Origin: CAYURP01 sp964447175
GTDB lineage: Bacteria; Zixibacteria; MSB-5A5; SM23-73-2
Direction: 5' to 3'
Length of the DNA: 64,000 bases
NCBI GenBank assembly: GCA_964447175.1
Contig: CAYURP010000008.1
Location: 11,365 to 75,364 of the forward strand
Position 1 is the first letter of the stretch, and each line of letters opens with the position of its first letter. Below, piece after piece: positions 1-8,707 of the stretch. The notes under the pieces were generated by a model, which did not search any database, was not told the DNA's origin, and saw only the letters and a program-made list of their open reading frames with translations. The position numbers were made by a program, and so were the translations under genes.

Positions 1-1088
1 TTTTCCTTGTCATAGTCTGAGGTGCTTTCGTCAATCTCCCTTTTTATCTGATTCACCCTGCCTTTGATATCCTCGGTTTTTCCAGCACCTTCAACAATGG
101 TGGTGTTCTCCTTGTCCACAGTTACTCTTTTAGCCTTGCCCAGATCGCCGATTACCGTGTTTTCCAATCTGAAACCCAGCTCCTCGGAGATAACCTTGCC
201 ACTGGTAAGGACTGCAATGTCCTCAAGCATAGCTTTTCTTCTATCTCCGAATCCTGGTGCCTTCACCGCACAAACCTTCAGGGTACCGCGCAACTTGTTG
301 ACCACCAGAGTGGCCAGGGCCTCACCCTCTACATCCTCTGAGATGATCAAAAGGGGTCTTCCGACTTGAGCAATCTTTTCCAGAAGGGGCAGAAGATCTT
401 TCATCACAGCGATTTTCTTATCATGGATCAATATCAGAGGTTCCTCCAAAATACACTCCATACTGTCGGGATTGGTGATGAAGTATGGGGAAAGGTATCC
501 CCGATCGAATTGCATACCTTCCACCACCTCCAGAGTGGTGTCAGTGGTTTTAGCCTCCTCCACGGTAATCACGCCATCTTTTCCCACCTTCTCCATGGCA
601 TCGGCAATCAGGTCTCCAATGGTTTTATCATTGTTTGCAGAGATGGTGCCAACCTGAGCAATCTCCATTTTGCCTGGAAGGGGTTTAGACTGCTTCTTTA
701 TCTCCTCTATCACCACCTGGGTGGCTTTCTCAATCCCTCTTTTCAGTGCCATGGGATTCGACCCGGCGGTCACATTTTTCAATCCCTCTCTGCAGATGGC
801 TTGAGCTAAGACGGTGGCGGTAGTGGTTCCATCTCCTGCCACATCTGAGGTTTTGGATGCCACCTCTTTGACCATCTGGGCACCCATGTTCTCGAAGGGA
901 TCCTCCAGATCAATCTCCTTGGCTACAGTTACTCCGTCCTTGGTGACAGTTGGTGATCCCCATTTCTTGTCGAGAACTACATTCCGTCCCTTAGGTCCCA
1001 GAGTCACCTTAACTGCATTGGCAAGCTTGTCCACCCCCCTCTTTAACCTTTCTCTAGCACTTGCCTCATATTCTATCAGCTTTGGCAT
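1..1088 (-). CDS. groEL: 60 kDa chaperonin GroEL, N-terminal part, cut by the window edge
   Basis: Chaperonin subunit that folds proteins in the cytoplasm as a double ring with GroES. Reading leftwards from ATG at 1088 the frame stays open to base 1 (about 362 residues), so the C-terminal third is missing. The start MPKLIEYEASARERLKRG leads into TLGPKGRNVVLD, then the ATP-binding segment DGTTTATVLA and the apical-domain segment EDVEGEALATL, all typical of GroEL. It lies 32 bp downstream of groES in the same orientation, the usual groESL operon, and should share the CIRCE-controlled promoter upstream of groES. Plus-strand open frames over this region are shadows. Confidence 0.97.
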   Translation of the reverse strand, partial: MPKLIEYEASARERLKRGVDKLANAVKVTLGPKGRNVVLDKKWGSPTVTKDGVTVAKEIDLEDPFENMGAQMVKEVASKTSDVAGDGTTTATVLAQAICREGLKNVTAGSNPMALKRGIEKATQVVIEEIKKQSKPLPGKMEIAQVGTISANNDKTIGDLIADAMEKVGKDGVITVEEAKTTDTTLEVVEGMQFDRGYLSPYFITNPDSMECILEEPLILIHDKKIAVMKDLLPLLEKIAQVGRPLLIISEDVEGEALATLVVNKLRGTLKVCAVKAPGFGDRRKAMLEDIAVLTSGKVISEELGFRLENTVIGDLGKAKRVTVDKENTTIVEGAGKTEDIKGRVNQIKREIDESTSDYDKE

Positions 1089-1120
1089 ATTTTCTAACCT
1101 CCTTCATTGATAATATTGGA

Positions 1121-1408
1121 TTACCCAACTATGGCTAAAATGTCAGACTCCCTGAGGATCAGGTATTCCACCCCTTCAACAGTTACCTCAGTACCTGAAT
1201 ACTTACCGTAGAGCACCTTGTCCCCTTTTTTCACCTCCATAGCGATCTTCTTACCATCATCTGTTACCCGACCCGGTCCAATCTCAATCACCTCTCCTTG
1301 TTGGGGCTTCTCCTTTGCTGTATCAGGGATGATAATCCCACCCTTTTTCTCCTCATGAGTCTCCAGGGGCTTTATTAAGACTCTATCAGCCAACGGCTTA
1401 ACCTTCAT
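1121..1408 (-). CDS. groES: 10 kDa co-chaperonin GroES
   Basis: 95-residue heptameric lid of the GroEL chamber, normal length for the family. It begins MKVKPLADRVLIKPLE, carries the mobile-loop region EEKKGGIIIPDTAKEKP, and ends with the conserved KYSGTEVTVEGVEYLILRE strand region and DILAIVG. A purine-rich ribosome site (AAAGGAGGAAGAG) sits just before the ATG. It is the first gene of groES-groEL, preceded by a CIRCE inverted repeat and a sigma70-like promoter, so heat-shock control by HrcA is expected. No hrcA gene is in the window. Confidence 0.97.
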   Translation of the reverse strand: MKVKPLADRVLIKPLETHEEKKGGIIIPDTAKEKPQQGEVIEIGPGRVTDDGKKIAMEVKKGDKVLYGKYSGTEVTVEGVEYLILRESDILAIVG

Positions 1409-1493
1409 CTCTTCCTCCTTTCATCTTATTTAATCTTCCTTTTATATCTGTTTTTTATTAATACTTTGTAACAGAATAAATTAATTAAATTCC

Positions 1494-1520
1494 TTAGCAC
1501 TCTTCTTATGAGAGTGCTAA
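1494..1520. promoter_or_regulatory. CIRCE operator for HrcA
   Basis: Perfect inverted repeat TTAGCACTC, 9-nt spacer, GAGTGCTAA. This is the canonical CIRCE element bound by the HrcA repressor. It lies 86 bp upstream of groES and just after the predicted transcription start, the usual placement. Confidence 0.97.
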
Positions 1521-1534
1521 TTCTAAATCAAAAA

Positions 1535-1563
1535 AATAAACCCAAAAACCAGCACTCTGACAA
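1535..1563 (-). promoter_or_regulatory. Predicted groESL promoter
   Basis: On the minus strand, -35 TTGTCA (1558-1563), a 17-nt spacer and -10 TTTATT (1535-1540). A start near 1527 would put CIRCE at about +7 to +33, where a bound repressor would block the polymerase. The -10 matches consensus at only 4 of 6 positions. Confidence 0.5.
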
Positions 1564-1632
1564 AATTCAATTTTTCAATATATAAACTATTAATAAAAAG
1601 TCAAGAAAAATTCACATAGAGTTTAAATATTT

Positions 1633-2409
1633 TTAAAGCTTCTTATTTTTACGAGATTTTACTCTTTTGTAAATAATATTCAAGCCTTTAAGCGTTAAAC
1701 CTGGATCAATTTTTTCTATTGTTTCTGACTCAGGTGCAACCAGAGAAGCTAATCCACCGGTGGCAATCACCTTAACTTTACCAGTAATTTTTTTCTTAAT
1801 ACGTTTGACTATCGCATCTATTTGACCTAATGTGCCATAGAAAATCCCCGATCTTAAGCTCTCCTCTGTGCTTTTGCCAATAATATCTTTAGGCTTTTTC
1901 AGTTCGATTTTTGAAAGTTGAGCTGCTTTCTGCACCAGGTTGCTAATTGAAACTTCCAATCCCGGAGCGATGGCTCCACCCAAATACTCACCTTTTTTCG
2001 AAATTACATCAAAGGTGGTAGCAGTTCCCAGATCCACAACTATGGCCGGTCCTCCATATATCCGGTAAGCAGCCACTGCATTTGCCAGACGGTCAGCACC
2101 TACCTGAGAAGGATCATCATAAAGAACTTTAATTCCCAAAGGGAGCTGGGTATTTACAACTACTGGTTCAATCCGAAGATATTTCTGGCTCATTCCTTGG
2201 TATACAGAAGTCAAGCAGGGAACTACCGAGCAGATGATAACTCCTTTAATCTTTTTTCTTTTTCCCAACAGAAGTTGATTGATTAAAAGCCCACAATCAT
2301 CCACTGTTAGTGAATTTCTGGTGCTTATTCGGAAGAAATACTTGAGTTTATCTTTATCAAAAACTCCTAAAACAGTATTGGTATTCCCGATGTCTATTGC
2401 TAAAAGCAT
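1633..2409 (-). CDS. coaX: Type III pantothenate kinase
   Basis: Phosphorylates pantothenate in the first step of coenzyme A synthesis. The 258 residues carry the ASKHA-fold markers of CoaX: the N-terminal phosphate loop DIGNTNT (6-12), GADR (104-107), DLGTATT (126-132) and GGAIAPG (144-150). Normal length. The lysine/arginine-rich end is not part of a known motif. It is followed by the groES region and preceded by birA, a common neighbour of coaX. The 139-bp gap to birA shows no clear terminator, so the two may be transcribed together. Confidence 0.95.
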   Translation of the reverse strand: MLLAIDIGNTNTVLGVFDKDKLKYFFRISTRNSLTVDDCGLLINQLLLGKRKKIKGVIICSVVPCLTSVYQGMSQKYLRIEPVVVNTQLPLGIKVLYDDPSQVGADRLANAVAAYRIYGGPAIVVDLGTATTFDVISKKGEYLGGAIAPGLEVSISNLVQKAAQLSKIELKKPKDIIGKSTEESLRSGIFYGTLGQIDAIVKRIKKKITGKVKVIATGGLASLVAPESETIEKIDPGLTLKGLNIIYKRVKSRKNKKL

Positions 2410-2548
2410 GATAATTATATTGTAATTTTGCGATTTCTCAGTCTATTTTAACTATAGGAGTTACGAAAGTAACTCATTTATTCTTTAGCAGAATTTATTG
2501 TGTTTTCGTGCATCATTTAAAACCAATTTTGAACCTGAAGTAAAAAAA

Positions 2549-3535
2549 TCAAATTAAAGTAACCTCACCAGCAGAAATAGCTGTCTCTTTGCCTCTGGTT
2601 ATAATGACCAGTGAGCCGTTCTGGTCTATATCCTTTGCTATTCCTTTTAAAATCTTTTTTCCCAATCTGGCTTTAACCTTATTTCCCAGAAGGGAGGAAA
2701 GGATTCTAATCTCAGGCATCAACCTGGTTAATCCGTTTTTTTTGAACTCCAGATAGATTTTTTCGAATTTCTTCAAAAAGAGTTTTAAAAGTTCTAATCT
2801 GGAAATCTCTTTACCCCATTCCATTTTCAAGGAGGTAGCTTTTTTGATTAAGCTTTTAGGAAAATCCTCCTTGTTCTGGTTAACGTTAATCCCCACTCCC
2901 AATATTACAAAATCTATTTTATCCAATTCTGCGGAGAGCTCCAAAAGGATTCCGGCCATTTTTTTTCCGTTAACCATACAATCGTTGGGCCACTTAATTT
3001 TCGCTTTTAGGTCGGTGATCTCATTTACGGTTAAGGCTAAAGCTAACCCGGCACAGATGGAAATCCCCGGAGCTTTCGAGGGAGGCATCTCAGGTCTCAG
3101 AACCAGACTCATCCACAATCCCACATCCGGAGGTGAAAACCAGTCTCTTCCCAACCTGCCCCGGCCTCTGGTCTGGTGTTCGGAGACTATAAGTGTCCCT
3201 TCAGGGACTTGATTTTGTGCCAGCCTGAAAGCAAGTTCATTAGTAGATTTAAGGACTTTATAGGAGTGAATCTCCTTTCCCAATATACTGGTTCCCAGAT
3301 TTTCCTTTATCTCGTGGGGTAAAAGAAGGTCAGGCAGGTTTTTCAGGCGATAGCCCATCCTTTTTTTATCCTCGATATCATATCCCCAAAGCCTTAACTC
3401 ATCCACAACCTGGTGAATCGCATAAGGAGAAAGGTCAAAATATGTGGAAAGTTCCCTGGTAGAATAAAATCTTCCCCTGTCTTTTTTTAAGATTTTTAGG
3501 AGCTCCTGGGCTGCCTGGGGTAACGTCTTTCTCAT
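2549..3535 (-). CDS. birA: Bifunctional biotin-[acetyl-CoA carboxylase] ligase / biotin operon repressor
   Basis: Activates biotin to biotinyl-AMP and attaches it to carboxylase carrier proteins. The 328 residues comprise an N-terminal winged helix (about 1-70, containing STRELSTYFDLSPYAIHQVV) that may let it act as a repressor. The catalytic domain follows, with the biotin/ATP loop GRGRLGRDW, the KWPNDCMVNGKKMAGIL active-site segment and a short C-terminal SH3-like domain. The start ATG overlaps the stop of nadC by 4 bases (ATGA), so the two are translationally coupled. Confidence 0.95.
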   Translation of the reverse strand: MRKTLPQAAQELLKILKKDRGRFYSTRELSTYFDLSPYAIHQVVDELRLWGYDIEDKKRMGYRLKNLPDLLLPHEIKENLGTSILGKEIHSYKVLKSTNELAFRLAQNQVPEGTLIVSEHQTRGRGRLGRDWFSPPDVGLWMSLVLRPEMPPSKAPGISICAGLALALTVNEITDLKAKIKWPNDCMVNGKKMAGILLELSAELDKIDFVILGVGINVNQNKEDFPKSLIKKATSLKMEWGKEISRLELLKLFLKKFEKIYLEFKKNGLTRLMPEIRILSSLLGNKVKARLGKKILKGIAKDIDQNGSLVIITRGKETAISAGEVTLI

Positions 3536-4395
3536 TTCAAAGCCACAACCTTCAAGCTGAAATCTAAGGCTTTAGCTGAGTGAGTCAATGCCCCCACTGA
3601 AATGAAATCTATCCCTGTTTTAGCGATTTGTCTTACATTGCTAAAGTCAATGTTTCCGGAAACCTCTATTTTTATCTTCTTATCAATTGATCTTATAATC
3701 TTTACTGCTTTTTTAATCTGGGGTAAGGACATATTATCCAGCATAATCATATCCACACCCATCTGAGCAGCTTTTTCAACCTCTTTTAAGGTTCTGGTTT
3801 CCACCTCTATTTCAGACTTTCTATTTACCAACATCTTTTCGGAAATGGACTTAGCTCTTTTGATGGCTTCTGCGACACCACCTGCAGCCTTTATGTGATT
3901 TTCTTTTATCAGAATCATATCATAAAGCCCCATACGGTGATTCTGGCCCCCACCCAATCTCACTGCATATTTCTGAAGAGCTCTTAAGCCCGGAATGGTC
4001 TTTCTGGTATCAAGAATCCTAACAGACGTTCCCTTAACTTTATTCACAAAAGTCGAGGTAAAAGTAGCCACACCCGAAAGCTGCTGCAGAAAATTAAGAG
4101 CAGTCCTTTCAGCCTTCAAGATGCTTCTGATATTCCCGTCAATTGTAGCAATTTTATCCTGAGGTTTTATCCTATCCCCATCTCTTTTAAAGGGAATGAA
4201 TTTTAAGTTATGATCAGCTTTATTGAAAATCCTCCGGGCAATTTTTATACCCGCTAAAATCCCCTTCTCCTTTGCCTGGATCATGGCAGTTCCTTTTAGA
4301 TTACGACCCACCACACACTGGGAGGTAATATCACCTGAACCTGTATCTTCACCTAAAGCTCGATCGATCAACTTTTCAATCTCTTTTCCGTTCAT
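3532..4395 (-). CDS. nadC: Nicotinate-nucleotide pyrophosphorylase (carboxylating)
   Basis: Converts quinolinate and PRPP to nicotinate mononucleotide in de novo NAD synthesis. The 287-residue length fits. Diagnostic segments are EDTGSGDIT near the N-terminus, ERTALNFLQQLSGVAT, RILDTRKTIPGLRALQKYAV and GGGQNHRMGLYDMILIKENH, followed by the C-terminal barrel with VDMIMLDNM and ISVGALTHS. It is the first gene of a nadC-birA(-coaX) unit and divergent from the histidine kinase at 4512. Confidence 0.96.
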   Translation of the reverse strand: MNGKEIEKLIDRALGEDTGSGDITSQCVVGRNLKGTAMIQAKEKGILAGIKIARRIFNKADHNLKFIPFKRDGDRIKPQDKIATIDGNIRSILKAERTALNFLQQLSGVATFTSTFVNKVKGTSVRILDTRKTIPGLRALQKYAVRLGGGQNHRMGLYDMILIKENHIKAAGGVAEAIKRAKSISEKMLVNRKSEIEVETRTLKEVEKAAQMGVDMIMLDNMSLPQIKKAVKIIRSIDKKIKIEVSGNIDFSNVRQIAKTGIDFISVGALTHSAKALDFSLKVVALK

Positions 4396-4444
4396 TATCA
4401 GTATTAAATTAATAGAAATCCTTCATCCGGTCAACATAAAAAGC

Positions 4445-4473
4445 TTGACACGGTAAATGTTTGATTTTATTAT
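4445..4473 (+). promoter_or_regulatory. Predicted promoter of the two-component operon
   Basis: Plus-strand -35 TTGACA (4445-4450), 17-nt spacer, -10 TATTAT (4468-4473). This is close to sigma70 consensus and 39 bp before the kinase start. It lies between the divergent nadC and kinase genes. Confidence 0.75.
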
Positions 4474-4511
4474 TCCTAAAGGTGTGAATAGAAATTGAAA
4501 GGGGTTTGCTT

Positions 4512-6152
4512 ATGTTACCCCCCGATAAACATGAAACCCATAATCAGCAGGAATCCTGTCGCCTGGACTGCTGGTTAGAGCGTCTCTCTGATGCCGAAAG
4601 CACAAGACTTATTCTGCCAAATAAGGCTGAGATATTAAAATGCATGAAGTGCAGTTTCTTCAATGAGGTCATCAACAGAGCCAAAGGCAGGAGATTCGCT
4701 GACCAGAAGACAGATTCCATTATGAAATTACTACTGGATCAGGCGATATCATATACCTCAGAGCTTGAAAAAAAAAGCCATGATCTAAGAAAAAGGGTAG
4801 AGGTTCTCACCATATTAAACAAGGTATCAGATGCTTTGCTTAAATCCAATGATTTAGAGAAATCTTTAAAGGTCATTTTGACCGGCGCGACTGCTGGGGA
4901 GGCTTTTGGTTTTAATCGAGCCTTTGTCTTTTTAGTTAATGAGAAAAAAAACATCCTGAAAGGTAGGTTGGCATTAGGCCCGGAAAATGAAGGGGAGGCA
5001 TCGAAAATCTGGTCATATCTTAAAGATAGGGGCATAACCTTCGATCAAATGATCCAGGAAATTCTTTATGGAGATGAAAAGCCATCTAACAATCTGACTC
5101 GAAAAATCGAGAGTATCTCTATTCCCTTAAATCCCGATTCATCCGTTTTGGCTCAATCGATTATTGAAAAGAAGTCCTTTAATCTCAAGAGCCTGGGCGG
5201 TCAAAATACCCTGTATCTGGTAAAAGACATTCAACTGGGAAATATACTTGATCCTTCGGGATTTGCAGTTGTACCTATATTTTTGGAAATCAAAACAATA
5301 GGTGTATTGGTAGCAGATAATCTGATTACCCACCAGCCCATTCTGGAGGAAGACGTATCCGCTTTGGAGACACTGGCCAATCAAGCCGCCTCTCATATCG
5401 AGAACATAGCGTTGCAAAGAGAACTGAGCTTAAATCTTCAGGAACTTGAACGGGTGAACAAGCTCTTGAGAGACAATCAGGAATACCTTCTAAAACACGA
5501 TAGATTTGCTGATATTGGGAAACTGGCCACCACCGCGGCCCACGAAATCAAAACCCCTCTTATCGCCATCGGAGGTTATGCCCGTCGAGCACTAAAATAT
5601 TCTTCTCAGGCCAACCAGAAAGATCTGGAAGTAATAGTAAAAGAGGTGGAAAGGCTGGAAAACATTACCTCCCAGATTCTGGATTATTCCAGAAAGCCAA
5701 AGCTTATTCTAAAGGAGCATAACATAAATGAATTGATAAGGGAGGCTCTTTTGGTTTTAAAAGATAAAATAAGACACCAGAATATTCAGGTTAAAACTAA
5801 TTTATGTCAGGATTTGGAAAAAACAAAAGTGGATGCTCAAAGGTTAAAGCAAGTCCTTTTCAACCTCATAGAGAATGGGGTGGAGGCGATGTCTGACGGG
5901 GGCGTGTTAAAAATTGAAACCAAAAAGCAAGAAAAATACGTAATCTTAGAGATAGAGGACACTGGATCTGGAATACCCGAGGATATAAAAAAGGATATTT
6001 TTGTGCCATTTTTTTCCACTAAACCGAACGGCTCAGGGATGGGTCTGGCAGTTTCCAAAAAAATAATCCAGGATCACAATGGCCACATTACAGTAGAAAG
6101 CAACCTGGGAAAGGGCACAAAATTTAACATATATTTGCCCTCTGACAACTAA
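4512..6152 (+). CDS. Soluble GAF-domain sensor histidine kinase
   Basis: The ATG at 4512 is preferred over an upstream TTG at 4506 because AAAGGGG (4498-4504) sits 7 nt before it, giving 546 residues. Order of domains: a short N-terminal segment with four cysteines (about 16, 20, 44, 47) that could bind a metal; a coiled coil; a GAF domain (about 105-300); HisKA with the phosphoacceptor in ATTAAHEIKTPL (about His344); HATPase with the N-box LFNLIENGVEAM, G1 DTGSGIP and G2 GSGMGLAVSKK. No membrane segments, so it senses a cytoplasmic signal. It is followed 14 bp later by its likely partner, a single-domain response regulator. The signal is unknown. Confidence 0.93.
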   Translation: MLPPDKHETHNQQESCRLDCWLERLSDAESTRLILPNKAEILKCMKCSFFNEVINRAKGRRFADQKTDSIMKLLLDQAISYTSELEKKSHDLRKRVEVLTILNKVSDALLKSNDLEKSLKVILTGATAGEAFGFNRAFVFLVNEKKNILKGRLALGPENEGEASKIWSYLKDRGITFDQMIQEILYGDEKPSNNLTRKIESISIPLNPDSSVLAQSIIEKKSFNLKSLGGQNTLYLVKDIQLGNILDPSGFAVVPIFLEIKTIGVLVADNLITHQPILEEDVSALETLANQAASHIENIALQRELSLNLQELERVNKLLRDNQEYLLKHDRFADIGKLATTAAHEIKTPLIAIGGYARRALKYSSQANQKDLEVIVKEVERLENITSQILDYSRKPKLILKEHNINELIREALLVLKDKIRHQNIQVKTNLCQDLEKTKVDAQRLKQVLFNLIENGVEAMSDGGVLKIETKKQEKYVILEIEDTGSGIPEDIKKDIFVPFFSTKPNGSGMGLAVSKKIIQDHNGHITVESNLGKGTKFNIYLPSDN

Positions 6153-6166
6153 AAAAAGAGAGAGCT

Positions 6167-6517
6167 ATGTATCAGGTTTTAGTGGTAGAGGATGATCCCA
6201 ATTTACTTCAGCTCTATAAAGCTGAGTTAGAGGATGAGGGTTACAAAATCTTGGTAGCTGATGACGGGGAGAAAGCTATTAATATAACTAAATCGGAAAA
6301 TCCGGATCTTGTGATACTGGACCTCAAGATAGCTAAAATTGAGGGGCTGGAGGTTTTAAGAAAGCTAAAGGAGCATCGAAGATCATTGCCCGTAATACTG
6401 AATTCCGCTTACTCCACCTTCAAATCCAATTTCATCTCCTGGATGGCGGACGCCTACATTGTCAAATCCTCCAGATTAGATGAGTTAAAACAAAAGATCA
6501 AAGAGCTACTCCCTTAA
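6167..6517 (+). CDS. Single-domain response regulator (receiver only)
   Basis: A 116-residue CheY-like receiver. The acidic pair is in VVEDDPN, the phosphoacceptor Asp in DLVILDLKI, the switch Ser in ILNSAYS and the conserved Lys in AYIVKSS. There is no output domain, so it must act by protein contact or as a phosphorelay intermediate. It lies 14 bp after the kinase and is surely co-transcribed. The usual post-Asp loop is altered (KIAKIEGLEVL), which is mild divergence only. Confidence 0.93.
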   Translation: MYQVLVVEDDPNLLQLYKAELEDEGYKILVADDGEKAINITKSENPDLVILDLKIAKIEGLEVLRKLKEHRRSLPVILNSAYSTFKSNFISWMADAYIVKSSRLDELKQKIKELLP

Positions 6518-7429
6518 ACTCATCTTAATCTGCATATTCCCAAACCCACCCCTGACAAACTGCGAAGTCAATTCAGTTATTTTTAAGCCAGACAGTCACT
6601 TGCTCCCAGGACAGGAACCGGATATAATTGGAGTGCGAACCTTCAGGTTCGCTGTTTTATTTATCTAAGTGAAGCTGAAACTTCACACTCCAATGAGTGG
6701 GTCCAGAACCTAACTTTAGTTAGGTTCTGGCATCCCTAACCACTAATAATCAATCCCATAAAACTAATCGGGCTGACGCAGAGGTTGGCTTCTGCATTCA
6801 CAATTCCTCAAAAAATGTAGGGGCAATGCTCTGTCATCGCCCTCAATGATTCCAACCATAGGCTCACCTTACCCTCAAGGTTGATTTCACAATGTAGCGG
6901 AAAGATTCAGCTTTCCATTCTTTTTTCACCAATCCCTCTCGCCAATGGAGCTCGTAGCCGGAGGCTCTCCCGCTTCTGCCGGGATCTGCCTATGGCATGA
7001 CCAACCCCGGCAAAAACTTGGCTGGGCAAGGGTGCCCAGCCTACGGACTTTCCATTCTTTTTCCCCCCAATCCCTTCTGCCAGTGGAGGTCTAAAGACCT
7101 CCTCTACATTTTCCCGTCTTTTTTTTCAGCAACACAGGTTGCCTGCTCGTTCCGGGGAACAACCTGTAATACCAAATGTAAAAAACCAGAATCTACTTAT
7201 GCCAGGTTCTGGTATGAAAACGGTGGCGGAAATCCAATTCCGCCACCAACTTAGCAAATGTTACCAAAACAAGCCCTATGAATTGGGCAACAACAAAAGA
7301 TATTACATATTTTCGATTAAATGTGGTGGACAGGTCCCCTGACCTGTCCACAAGAGTTGCTTGCCAGGTCGGGGGACCTGGCAAGCACGAAAAAAATACA
7401 CCCAATAAATTGGGCAACTACAAGAGATA
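6518..7429. repeat. Non-coding region of mosaic palindromic repeats
   Basis: No credible gene in this 912-bp stretch. It holds many short inverted repeats: AACCTAACTTTAGTTAGGTT near 6708; a rearranged copy of the TGTAGC cruciform element split between about 6893-6950 and 7050-7108 with about 100 bp inserted; and GGTGGCGGA/TCCGCCACC near 7222-7248. Related sequences recur at 38.9, 44.0, 44.4 and 46.1 kb. The small open frames here follow the repeats and show no protein-like composition. Confidence 0.7.
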
Positions 7430-7442
7430 TTACATATTTTCT
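7281..7442. repeat. Direct repeat pair flanking two 11-bp hairpins
   Basis: A ~34-bp direct repeat beginning AATTGGGCAAC occurs at 7281-7314 and 7408-7441, with few mismatches. Between them are two perfect 11-bp hairpins with 4-nt loops: 7326-7351 (GTGGACAGGTC) and 7360-7385 (CTTGCCAGGTC). The second direct-repeat copy runs into the last codons of icd, so the 3' end of that gene is itself part of the repeat. The hairpins may terminate icd transcription, but no strong T-run follows. Confidence 0.6.
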
Positions 7443-8674
7443 ATAATGGCAGATCCGTATTCAGAAGTTTTGAGCTTGGTTGCTCCCTCCATCAGCCTAT
7501 GCAGATCGTAGGTTACCCTTTTCTGTAGAATGGTTTTCTCAATGGCATCGATGATCAAATCCGCTGCCTCCTGCCAGCCCAGATACTCCAGCATCATTAC
7601 ACCGGAAAGAATCAAGGAGCTTGGATTTACCATGTCCTTGTTAGCATATTTGGGGGCTGTTCCGTGAGTGGCTTCAAATAGTGCAATATAATCGCCGATA
7701 TTGGCTCCGGGAGCCATTCCCAGTCCGCCTACCTGGGCAGCGCAGGCATCTGAGAGGTAATCGCCATTCAGATTGGGAGTGGCAAGGACATCATACTCAT
7801 CAGTTCTGGTTAGAATCTGCTGAAGCATGGAATCCGCTATCCTATCCTTGATTACAATCTTGTCATCAGGAACCTTGCCATCATATTTGTCCCAGAGTTC
7901 AGCTTCGGAAATGGTATGATCGGAAAATTCCTCCCTGGCCAGCTCATATCCCCAGTCTCTGAAAGCACCCTCGGTGTATTTCATTATGTTGCCCTTGTGA
8001 ACTAAGGTAACAGATGGCCGCTTTCGCTCAATAGCATATTTTATAGCCTTTCTCACCAGTTGCTTAGTTGCACCTATGCTTATGGGTTTTATGCCTATGC
8101 CTGAGTCACTCTTTATTTTCAACCGAAAGGTTTTATTAAGATAGAGTATAAGCTCGGTGGCTTCTTTGCTGCCCTGGGGCCATTCGATTCCGGCATAAAC
8201 GTCCTCGGTGTTCTCCCTGTAGATCACCACGTCCATCTTTTCGGGATGCTTTACCGGAGACGGAACTCCCTGGAAATACCTTACCGGCCGAACACAGGCA
8301 TAGAGATTAAGAACCTGACGTAAGGTCACGTTCAAAGATCTAAATCCACCTCCCACCGGTGTGGTCAAAGGACCCTTGATGGCCACGATGAAATGTTCGA
8401 TGGCTTTGAAGGTATCCTGGGGTAAGACCTGGCCATATTTGGCCTGGGCGGAGTCCCCGGCATAAATATCAAACCATACAATCTTCTTTTTGCCACCATA
8501 AGCTTTTCCCACAGCTGCATCCCAGACCCGGCGGGAAGCCCTCATTATATCCGGCCCGATGCCATCACCCTCTATATTGGGAATTATGGGAAAATCAGGA
8601 ATGCTCAGTTTATCTCCCTTGATTTCGATTTTCTCTCCCTTTTTTGGTACCTCAAGTTTGTCAAACTTGATCAT
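7430..8674 (-). CDS. icd: NADP-dependent isocitrate dehydrogenase
   Basis: Oxidatively decarboxylates isocitrate to 2-oxoglutarate. The frame opens at a TTG (8686), but the ATG at 8674 is chosen because GGAGG lies 5 nt before it, giving 414 residues. E. coli-type landmarks are PNIEGDGIGPD, the substrate segment TPVGGGFRSLNVTLRQ, YRENTEDVYAGIEW and ATHGTAPKYA. The Lys-Tyr in APKYA and the Tyr/Arg in VTYDLHRLMEG correspond to NADP-selecting positions in the E. coli enzyme. It is the last gene of a unit with the two hydratase subunits, joining consecutive TCA steps. Confidence 0.96.
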   Translation of the reverse strand: MIKFDKLEVPKKGEKIEIKGDKLSIPDFPIIPNIEGDGIGPDIMRASRRVWDAAVGKAYGGKKKIVWFDIYAGDSAQAKYGQVLPQDTFKAIEHFIVAIKGPLTTPVGGGFRSLNVTLRQVLNLYACVRPVRYFQGVPSPVKHPEKMDVVIYRENTEDVYAGIEWPQGSKEATELILYLNKTFRLKIKSDSGIGIKPISIGATKQLVRKAIKYAIERKRPSVTLVHKGNIMKYTEGAFRDWGYELAREEFSDHTISEAELWDKYDGKVPDDKIVIKDRIADSMLQQILTRTDEYDVLATPNLNGDYLSDACAAQVGGLGMAPGANIGDYIALFEATHGTAPKYANKDMVNPSSLILSGVMMLEYLGWQEAADLIIDAIEKTILQKRVTYDLHRLMEGATKLKTSEYGSAIIENM

Positions 8675-8707
8675 CTTTCCCTCCAATAAATTTTTAAAGT
8701 GAACTAA

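Noticed and set aside
64..1110. Plus-strand open frames over the groEL region
   Set aside because: They are shadows of groEL: the minus strand gives a full GroEL sequence, and the plus frames show no recognisable protein.
6518..7429. tRNA or rRNA genes in the repeat-rich gaps
   Set aside because: I saw no TTCGAATC-type T-loop with matching acceptor stem, nor rRNA-like sequence.
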